A DNA stretch of 5,088 nucleotides from Gammaproteobacteria bacterium. Lineage in GTDB: Bacteria; Pseudomonadota; Gammaproteobacteria; SZUA-229. Positions within the stretch are counted from its first letter, which is position 1. Each line of letters opens with the position of its first letter. Shown here in pieces: positions 1 to 4,884 of the stretch. The stretch is taken from assembly GCA_002401185.1 (NCBI GenBank), contig NVSH01000009.1, positions 1 to 5,088 on the forward strand, read 5' to 3'. The translations under genes were made by a program, and so were the position numbers. The notes under the pieces are model-generated. The model was not told the origin of the DNA. It did not search any database and saw only the letters and a program-made list of their open reading frames with translations.

Positions 1-39
1 ATCTAAACTGTTACGTTTCGGTTGTTGAATGAAGCCGGC

Positions 40-68
40 ATTATACCTAAACCTCATTAATAAAAAGT
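40..68 (-). promoter_or_regulatory. Probable divergent promoter (-10 TATAAT)
   Basis: Read on the minus strand, positions 45 to 40 spell a perfect TATAAT, followed by GCCGGC. The G+C-rich stretch after the hexamer in otherwise AT-rich DNA fits a -10/discriminator arrangement. A 17-nt spacer would put the -35 at 68-63 (ACTTTT), a poor match to TTGACA. TTTACT is a better match but would need a 20-nt spacer. No TG extension precedes the -10. Transcription would leave the window leftwards, and no start codon lies in the remaining leader. The call rests mainly on the -10 and could be chance in AT-rich DNA. Confidence 0.4.
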
Positions 69-97
69 AAATAACATAGAAAATGCAGATAGTTATA

Positions 98-198
98 AGA
101 TCTCTCCCTTTGGTCGAGATGACAAAGAAGGTTTTGCTTGAGACGACAAGAAAGTTTGATGACAAGAAAGTTTTTTGTCGAGATGACAAGGTAAGGTT
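98..198. repeat. Cluster of degenerate GAGATGACAAG repeats
   Basis: Four related units lie head to tail, sharing the core (A/T)GACAAG or close variants near 119, 143, 159 and 183. GTCGAGATGACAA is exact at 113-125 and 177-189, and GACAAGAAAGTTT is exact at 145-157 and 161-173. The left end can fold: ATCTC (100-104) pairs with GAGAT (116-120). The last full unit carries the dyad TTGTC-GAGAT-GACAA (175-189). Read on the minus strand the left end is TCATCTCGACC then AAAGGGAGAGATCT, which resembles dispersed intergenic repeats I recall from several bacterial genomes; that resemblance is unverified. There is no transposase. Decayed copies of a small palindromic or MITE-like element are the likeliest reading. 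Confidence 0.7.
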
Positions 199-202
199 CA
201 TA

Positions 203-252
203 CACGGGTTATAAATAAAATAACAAGCACGGTTTATACATAAAATAACAAG
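203..252. repeat. 25-bp tandem direct duplication
   Basis: Positions 203-227 and 228-252 are two adjacent 25-bp copies that differ at two positions only (G208 versus T233, A214 versus C239). Each starts CACGG and ends AAAATAACAAG. The copies directly follow the GACAAG repeat cluster and end in the similar AACAAG, so they may be a diverged, amplified continuation of it. Nothing coding is apparent. Slippage or unequal recombination would explain the pair. Confidence 0.85.
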
Positions 253-268
253 GTTTTTCTACGGATGG

Positions 269-308
269 TTTAGCCAGTAAGATTTCTTCCTGCTGAAGAA
301 ATGCTAAG
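269..308 (+). other. Imperfect hairpin upstream of yciO
   Basis: ATTTCTTC (282-289) and GAAGAAAT (295-302) form a perfect 8-bp stem around the 5-nt loop CTGCT. Across a 7-nt one-sided bulge (275-281) the helix resumes with TTAGC (270-274) pairing GCTAA (303-307), plus a possible T-G pair at 269/308. The U-rich stretch GGTTTTATTT follows at 308-317. This could be a weak intrinsic terminator or attenuator in a yciO leader, or a palindromic relic of the neighbouring repeats. The stem is AT-rich, so strong termination is doubtful. Confidence 0.45.
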
Positions 309-325
309 GTTTTATTTGTAAGACA

Positions 326-387
326 GTGTAAAATTCACACGTTTTAAATTTCTGAAGATCCTGAATATTTTATTCGTGAATTTTCAC
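326..387. promoter_or_regulatory. Two related dyads ahead of yciO
   Basis: GTGT-AAAATTC-ACAC (326-340) and GTGAA-TT-TTCAC (376-387) are two short dyads. They share the 9-mer AAAATTCAC, present at 330-338 on the plus strand and at 376-384 on the minus strand, so they also form an inverted pair about 37 nt apart. Their place 30 to 90 nt before yciO suits a promoter or operator region. TAAAAT at 329-334 is one base from TATAAT but lacks a credible -35. No specific regulator is recognised, and in DNA this AT-rich the match may be accidental. Confidence 0.3.
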
Positions 388-417
388 AACTTCCATATAC
401 AGTAGATGTAGAAATTC

Positions 418-1035
418 ATGAGCCAGTACTTCGATATACACCCTGAAAATCCGCAGAAGCGATTAATCAAACAGGCGGTTGAAATTATCCACCAAGGTGG
501 TGTGATCGTTTATCCGACGGATTCGAGTTACGCGCTGGGTTGCCATATCGGTGATAAAAATGCGGTAACGCGTTTGCGGCGTATCCGCCAGATTGATGAC
601 AAGCATAACCTTACGCTGGTGTGCCGTGACCTGTCCGAGATTGCGACCTACGCTAAAATTGATAACTCTGAATACCGTTTGCTTAAATCGTTAACGCCGG
701 GGCCGTATACGTTTATTCTTCCTGGGACCAGCGAAGTTCCTCGTCGTTTAATGCATCCTAAGCGTCGACATATCGGCTTGCGCGTTATGAATCATCCGGT
801 GGTAAATGATTTGCTCGATGAACTGGGGCAACCGTTGATGACCTGTACACTGGTAATGCCCGGCGAAGATTTTCCCGTTACCGATGCTGAAGATATTCGT
901 ACGCAACTTGAAAAACAGGTGGATTTAATTATTGATGGCGGGCATTGCGGTATTGAACCGACAACGGTTATTCGTCTGACCGACGGTGTGCCTGAAATAA
1001 TACGCCATGGTAAAGGCAAAGATCATGGGCTTTGA
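418..1035 (+). CDS. yciO: YciO, YrdC/Sua5/YciO family protein
   Basis: This is a predicted soluble cytoplasmic protein of 205 residues; E. coli YciO is 206 and very similar from the first residues on. The YrdC-like alpha/beta domain spans nearly the whole chain: PTDSSYALGC at 33-42, TPGPYTFILPG at 93-103, HIGLRV at 118-123, IIDGG at 171-175 and PTTVIRL at 181-187. TsaC and Sua5 of this fold make threonylcarbamoyl-AMP from threonine, bicarbonate and ATP for tRNA t6A. By eye, the KxR motif is R57-Q-I59 here and SxN is T143-L-V145, which matches the YciO subgroup rather than TsaC, so t6A synthesis should not be assumed; the true role of YciO is unsettled. The start is well fixed, since a stop in frame lies at 409-411 and 418 is the next ATG. 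No Shine-Dalgarno sequence is visible. The next gene begins 104 nt downstream. Confidence 0.95.
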   Translation: MSQYFDIHPENPQKRLIKQAVEIIHQGGVIVYPTDSSYALGCHIGDKNAVTRLRRIRQIDDKHNLTLVCRDLSEIATYAKIDNSEYRLLKSLTPGPYTFILPGTSEVPRRLMHPKRRHIGLRVMNHPVVNDLLDELGQPLMTCTLVMPGEDFPVTDAEDIRTQLEKQVDLIIDGGHCGIEPTTVIRLTDGVPEIIRHGKGKDHGL

Positions 1036-1139
1036 GTTACCGAGAATGGTTAATAGTGAACGGTCAAAAGTAACAGGAAATCGTGTAAACTGTGCTTATT
1101 TATTCGATACCAATAATCAATCCCTTCTAAAACCCTTTA

Positions 1140-1784
1140 ATGCCTGACATCGTATACACCATTGCTGTTTGGGCAATTCCTGTTTTATTTGCTATTACGC
1201 TGCATGAAGCCGCGCATGGTTTAGTCGCTTATCGACTGGGTGACCCCACCGCAAAAAATCGCGGCAGAATTACCCTTAATCCACTTAAACATATCGACCC
1301 TATGGGTACCATCGTTGTGCCATTATTTTTAGTGATGCTCAGCGGTTTTATTTTGGGTTGGGCAAAACCGGTACCGGTAGAGCCGCGTTATTTTAAATCA
1401 CCTTTATTAGATATGGCATTGGTGGCAATAGCTGGCCCCTTGTCGAATTTTTTTATGGCCTGTTTCTGGGCATTATTCGTTGTGCTTGCCGGTGTTGTAT
1501 TGAGCCCCGCGCCAAGCCTGACTTTTTTGGCAGAAATGGGTGAAAATGGCATTTATATCAATATCATACTGATGCTATTAAATCTGATTCCTATCTTGCC
1601 ATTAGACGGAGGTCGGGTACTGGCTGGCGTGCTTCCCAAATCGTTAGCGTTACCTTATTTAAAGCTGGAAAGGTTCGGCATGGTTATTATCATTTTGCTT
1701 CTTGTTAGCGGCATACTTGGAAAATTTATGTGGCCTGCCGTGGAACATTTTGTCAAAATCATCAAACATGTTTTTGGGCTTTAG
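1140..1784 (+). CDS. Site-2 protease family protein (peptidase M50)
   Basis: This 214-residue integral-membrane zinc metalloprotease belongs to the compact M50 group related to SpoIVFB and RseP. HEAAH at 22-26 in the first membrane segment supplies two zinc-binding histidines and the catalytic glutamate. The second motif, NLIPILPLDGGR at 148-159, supplies the aspartate D156 as third ligand. AGPLSN at 98-103 is the usual conserved loop. About five hydrophobic segments appear, roughly 4-24, 56-76, 92-121, 138-156 and 178-198. There is no PDZ or CBS domain, unlike RseP, so a sigma-E-type role cannot be inferred and the substrate is unknown. The start is forced: an in-frame stop sits at 1128-1130, and the next Met (residue 55) lies beyond HEAAH. 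No Shine-Dalgarno precedes it (CTAAAACCCTTTA). It lies directly before trpS, as in many Gammaproteobacteria. Confidence 0.93.
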   Translation: MPDIVYTIAVWAIPVLFAITLHEAAHGLVAYRLGDPTAKNRGRITLNPLKHIDPMGTIVVPLFLVMLSGFILGWAKPVPVEPRYFKSPLLDMALVAIAGPLSNFFMACFWALFVVLAGVVLSPAPSLTFLAEMGENGIYINIILMLLNLIPILPLDGGRVLAGVLPKSLALPYLKLERFGMVIIILLLVSGILGKFMWPAVEHFVKIIKHVFGL

Positions 1785-1816
1785 TTTTTTAGTTATCAAT
1801 ACTCTCGTTATACATT

Positions 1817-1831
1817 AGGATTAGAAACTTG
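1817..1831 (+). promoter_or_regulatory. trpS: trpS ribosome binding site and TTG start
   Basis: AGGA at 1817-1820 lies 8 nt before a TTG at 1829. The frame is open back to a stop at 1790-1792 and contains no ATG or GTG before 1829. The next Met is inside the conserved SGMRPTGR motif (residue 15), too late for a full-length enzyme. TTG with this Shine-Dalgarno is therefore the best start, and may hold TrpRS translation at a moderate level. Confidence 0.75.
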
Positions 1832-3046
1832 AATACAGTAGCAACACAACATCAACGCGTTTTATCTGGTATGCGACCGACAGGTCGTTTACATCTGGGA
1901 CATTACCACGGTGTTTTAAAAAATTGGGTACAGTTACAGCACGAATATGAGTGCTTCTTTTTTGTCGCCGACTGGCATGCATTAACCACGCATTATGAAG
2001 ACCCTTCCGTTATCGAACAGAGCACCTGGGAGATGGTGGTTGACTGGTTGGCGGCAGGTATTAGCCCTGGCTCGGCCAAGCTCTTTTTACAATCAAAAAT
2101 ACCTGAACACGCTGAACTACACACATTGTTGTCGATGATTACGCCATTGAGTTGGCTGGAGCGCGTTCCAACCTATAAAGATCAGCAAGAGCAGCTTAAA
2201 GAAAAAGACCTGGCTACTTACGGTTTTCTGGGTTACCCCTTGTTACAGAGTGCCGATATTCTTGTTTATAAGGCAGGCATGGTGCCGGTTGGTGAAGATC
2301 AGGTAGCACATGTAGAACTTACGCGTGAAGTTGCCCGGCGTTTTAATCATCTCTATGGCCGTGAACCTGACTTTGAAAAAAAAGCGAAACAGGCCGCTGC
2401 TAAAATGGGTAAAAAAAATGCCCGTAGCTTTTATCAGTACCGTAAGGATTATCAGGAAAAAGGTGACATTGAAGCCTTAAGTATCGCGCAGGCTTTATTG
2501 GATTCGCAGCAGAATATCTCTATTGGCGATAAAGAACGTTTATTCGGTTACCTCGAAGGTTCTGGGAAAATCATCCTGCCTGAACCTCAGGCCTTATTAT
2601 CGCCGGCCTCAAAAATGCCGGGGCTGGATGGGCAAAAAATGTCCAAATCCTATAACAATACGATTGCGTTACGTGATGATAGCGATACGGTTACGAAAAA
2701 AATACGCACCATGCCAACCGACCCAGCGCGTGTCCGTCGAAATGATCCAGGTAATCCAGATAAATGCCCTGTATGGAAATTTCACGAAATTTACTCCGAT
2801 GACACTACGCGTGAATGGGTACAAAATGGTTGTAGAAATGCCTCGATAGGTTGCGTTGACTGTAAGCAACCAGTGATTGATGCTGTGTTAGTCGAGCTCA
2901 TGCCAATGCAGGAAAGAGCCAGGGAATATGAAGAAGATATTTCAACAGTTAAAGCAATCATTGCTGAAGGAAATGAGGCCGCAAGAGAAGTCGCACGTGA
3001 TACACTCGAAGACGTTAGGAAGGCGATGGGTATTGCTTACCTGTAG
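1829..3046 (+). CDS. trpS: Tryptophanyl-tRNA synthetase, long Fe-S type
   Basis: This cytoplasmic class Ic synthetase (405 residues) joins L-tryptophan to tRNA-Trp using ATP. The Rossmann fold carries the HIGH signature as HLGH (22-25) in SGMRPTGRLHLGHYHG. The tryptophan pocket includes D143 in SADILVYKAG, followed by VPVGEDQ (153-158). The KMSKS loop is at 270-274. It is longer than the roughly 330-residue E. coli and Geobacillus enzymes because of an insertion at about 180-250, between the Rossmann fold and the KMSKS loop, rich in K, A, Q and E; I recall the same segment in Pseudomonas-type TrpRS. Four cysteines, C313, C335, C342 and C345 (spacing x21, x6, x2), match the [4Fe-4S] motif known from Thermotoga maritima TrpRS. 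Translation starts at TTG. It follows the M50 gene by 44 nt, and no trp-codon leader or T-box is visible. Confidence 0.97.
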   Translation: MNTVATQHQRVLSGMRPTGRLHLGHYHGVLKNWVQLQHEYECFFFVADWHALTTHYEDPSVIEQSTWEMVVDWLAAGISPGSAKLFLQSKIPEHAELHTLLSMITPLSWLERVPTYKDQQEQLKEKDLATYGFLGYPLLQSADILVYKAGMVPVGEDQVAHVELTREVARRFNHLYGREPDFEKKAKQAAAKMGKKNARSFYQYRKDYQEKGDIEALSIAQALLDSQQNISIGDKERLFGYLEGSGKIILPEPQALLSPASKMPGLDGQKMSKSYNNTIALRDDSDTVTKKIRTMPTDPARVRRNDPGNPDKCPVWKFHEIYSDDTTREWVQNGCRNASIGCVDCKQPVIDAVLVELMPMQERAREYEEDISTVKAIIAEGNEAAREVARDTLEDVRKAMGIAYL

Positions 3047-3101
3047 GCTGTTTATATAGACTATCTGTACAGAAATAATTATTCAACTGATAACAATCAC
3101 T

Positions 3102-4046
3102 ATGGCCAATCCGGATACACAGGAAACGCAGGAAAAACACCCAGAGCAACTGTTGGGAAAGCAGCATGCGCCAGTTGATGCCGAGACGTCTGTCTCGCCG
3201 CACGATAAAAAAGTGACAAAAAAAGAACAGGTCGCCGCGAAAATTGTTGCTGGCGTTCGTACACAGGGTGAAATGCCCTTTGCCCTGGTACAGGGTGAGC
3301 CGCTCACCGTCGTTCCTCAAGATTTATACATTCCACCGGATGCGCTCGAAGTAATCCTGGAAGCGTTTGAAGGCCCATTGGATTTATTGCTTTATCTCAT
3401 CAAACGTCAAAATCTGGATATTCTCGAGATCCCGTTAGAAGAAACCACGCGGCAGTACATGACCTATATCGATTTGATGCAGAATTTAAAAATTGAACTT
3501 GCAGCTGAGTATCTCTTAATGGCGGCGATGCTGGCGGAAATAAAATCACGTATGTTGTTGCCACGGCCGGCGGAAAGTCTCGATGAAGACGATCCACGTG
3601 CAGAATTGATAAGACGCCTGCAGGAATATGAGCGTTACAGAATAGTAGCACAGGATATCGACGCATTACCACGTGTTGATCGAGAGGTTTACCTAACCGA
3701 TATAGCCTTACCCGAAATGCATCAGGATAAGCCGGTACCCGAAGTTAACCTGCGTGATGTTTTGTTTGCTTTTAAAGGTGCGATGTCGCGTGCAGAAATG
3801 TATAGTCATCATCACATTCAACGTGAAGCCTTGTCTGTACGTGAGCGCATGAGCAATGTATTAAGTTCGATAAGTGCGGATGGATTTACTGATTACACCA
3901 GCCTGTTTACCATCGAAGAAGGTCGCCGAGGCGTTGTGGTTACATTGCTTGCTATCCTTGAACTGGTCAAGGAGCAGCTAATCGATCTGGTACAAGCTGA
4001 GCCGTTTGCACCGATTCATTTAAAAGCAGTAGGTGCTAACCCGTGA
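3102..4046 (+). CDS. scpA: Segregation and condensation protein A (kleisin)
   Basis: ScpA is the kleisin that bridges the SMC head domains and binds ScpB, forming the SMC-ScpAB condensin on the nucleoid. The N-terminal signature FEGPLDLLLYLIKRQNLDIL is at 89-108, followed by the helix AAEYLLMAAMLAEIKSRMLL (134-153). An acidic linker (SLDEDD) follows, and the C-terminal winged helix with TIEEGRRGVVVTLLAILELVK is near 270-290. At 314 residues it is longer than the roughly 250-residue Bacillus protein. Residues 1-55 are a hydrophilic tail rich in E, Q and K; about 57-88 (PFALVQGEPL and DLYIPPDALEV) is a lead-in common in gammaproteobacterial ScpA. The start is uncertain: ATG 3102 has no Shine-Dalgarno, and ATG 3273 (Met58) has AGGG only 4 nt upstream. 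No MukF-like features are seen, consistent with an SMC-type rather than a MukBEF system. Confidence 0.95.
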   Translation: MANPDTQETQEKHPEQLLGKQHAPVDAETSVSPHDKKVTKKEQVAAKIVAGVRTQGEMPFALVQGEPLTVVPQDLYIPPDALEVILEAFEGPLDLLLYLIKRQNLDILEIPLEETTRQYMTYIDLMQNLKIELAAEYLLMAAMLAEIKSRMLLPRPAESLDEDDPRAELIRRLQEYERYRIVAQDIDALPRVDREVYLTDIALPEMHQDKPVPEVNLRDVLFAFKGAMSRAEMYSHHHIQREALSVRERMSNVLSSISADGFTDYTSLFTIEEGRRGVVVTLLAILELVKEQLIDLVQAEPFAPIHLKAVGANP

Positions 4047-4110
4047 CAAGTAATGTCGATAACAACACCGATAATAATAATGGTCAATAAAGTTTTGATC
4101 GATAAAGTGT

Positions 4111-4124
4111 GAGGATGAATCATG
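4111..4124 (+). promoter_or_regulatory. scpB: scpB ribosome binding site
   Basis: GAGGA at 4111-4115 lies 6 nt before the ATG at 4122. This is the strongest Shine-Dalgarno in the window and fixes the scpB start. Another ATG at 4115 overlaps it but is out of frame. Confidence 0.85.
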
Positions 4125-4832
4125 GAAATAAAAAAATTAAAAAGTATCCTTGAAGCCGTTTTACTGGCGGCCGATCGAGTTTTAACAGTGATTCAACTGG
4201 AAGGTCTATTTGAGCTTGATGAAGATCGGCCCAGTCGTGATGAGATCCGCAAAGCATTGCATGAGATGGCGGAGGATTATCAGTCACGTGGTTATGAATT
4301 AAAGCAGGTGGCAAGTGGTTATCGCTTGCAGGTCAGGCAAGAATACGCCACATGGGTCGCTCGTTTATGGGAAGAAAAACCCGCACGTTATACGCGTGCA
4401 CTGTTAGAAACCATGGCGTTAATCGCTTATCGTCAGCCGGTTACACGAGGTGAAATTGAAGAAGTACGTGGTGTGAGTGTTAGTTCAAATATTATCAAGA
4501 CCTTGCTTGAACGTGACTGGATTAAAGTGCTTGGTCATAAAGATGTACCAGGAAAACCAACACTTTACGGTACGACAAAAGAATTTCTCGATTACTTTAA
4601 TCTAAAAACATTAGATCAATTACCGACGCTCGCTGAGATAAAGGATATGGACAGTTTTCACCCTGAACTGGCGTTGGAGGACGATGCTGCCAACGAAAAC
4701 ACACCGCCGAAAGATAGTGTTGAAGCTACGGATGAAGATGAGCAACTTAATAATGACTTTTCAGAAGGCGACTTTTCTCAGGAACGGGAAGTGTCTGAAG
4801 TGCATACTGAGAAGCAGGTCTTCAACGTTTAG
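4122..4832 (+). CDS. scpB: Segregation and condensation protein B
   Basis: ScpB dimerises and binds the central part of ScpA, stabilising the SMC-ScpAB complex during chromosome compaction and segregation. Two winged-helix domains are evident. The first spans about 1-85, beginning with LKSILEAVLLAADRVLT. The second spans about 88-165 and holds the family signature TMALIAYRQPVTRGEIEEVRGV at 97-118 and GKPTLYGTT at 144-152. After about residue 180 comes a disordered-looking acidic tail of some 55 residues, rich in D, E, N and S, with no recognised domain. The total of 236 residues exceeds the roughly 200 of Bacillus ScpB by about that tail. The gene follows scpA by 75 nt and has a good ribosome binding site. 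Pairing with scpA and then rluB is the standard arrangement. Confidence 0.96.
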   Translation: MEIKKLKSILEAVLLAADRVLTVIQLEGLFELDEDRPSRDEIRKALHEMAEDYQSRGYELKQVASGYRLQVRQEYATWVARLWEEKPARYTRALLETMALIAYRQPVTRGEIEEVRGVSVSSNIIKTLLERDWIKVLGHKDVPGKPTLYGTTKEFLDYFNLKTLDQLPTLAEIKDMDSFHPELALEDDAANENTPPKDSVEATDEDEQLNNDFSEGDFSQEREVSEVHTEKQVFNV

Positions 4833-4884
4833 TTATGTCAATGGCTGATATCACGGCATATTATTTATTTTGAGTTATTAAATT

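Larger units (their letters stand above)
1..417. other. Intergenic region with repeats, no gene
   Basis: No convincing gene is visible in this 417-nt stretch. It is AT-rich. From left to right it holds a probable divergent -10 box, a cluster of short degenerate repeats, a 25-bp tandem duplication, an imperfect hairpin and two small related dyads ahead of yciO; each is listed separately. The longest small plus-strand frame noticed (31 codons, 119-214) lies inside the repeat and has no spaced ribosome binding site, so it is not called. In related bacteria a PHP-domain phosphoesterase gene often neighbours yciO. Here the left edge instead looks like the 5' leader of a gene leaving the window on the minus strand, whose identity cannot be seen. 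Confidence 0.75.

Noticed and set aside
119..214. A 31-codon plus-strand frame running through the repeat cluster (starts ATG ACA AAG, ends TAA).
   Set aside because: It lies wholly in repeated DNA, the only GAG-like sequence abuts the ATG with no spacing, and the peptide resembles nothing I know. It is best explained by the repeat composition.
98..252. CRISPR array.
   Set aside because: The repeats are degenerate, unevenly spaced (16 to 37 nt), lack unique spacers of constant length, and no cas gene is present.
792..1019. Antisense open frame within yciO.
   Set aside because: It is a shadow of a strong coding gene, with no ribosome binding site and no recognisable protein; the same applies to the antisense frames over trpS, scpA, scpB and rluB.
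1036..1139. 104-nt gap between yciO and the M50 gene, inspected for a terminator or promoter (GTTAC/GTAAC pair at 1036-1040 and 1070-1074, TAAACT at 1086-1091).
   Set aside because: The inverted pair is only 5 bp with a long loop and no T tract, and the -10-like hexamer has no credible -35.
2523..2849. A 108-codon frame within trpS on the same strand.
   Set aside because: It overlaps the KMSKS and cysteine-motif region of a fully intact TrpRS, and its own translation shows no family features.
3033..3062. Possible promoter before scpA: TTGCTT (3033-3038) and TATAGA (3055-3060), 16-nt spacer.
   Set aside because: Both hexamers match poorly and the -35 lies inside trpS; matches of this quality are expected by chance.
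4053..4112. A 19-codon frame between scpA and scpB ending just at the scpB ribosome binding site.
   Set aside because: It could be a translational coupling leader, but it has no ribosome binding site and the stretch is simple AT-rich sequence with repeated CGATAA.
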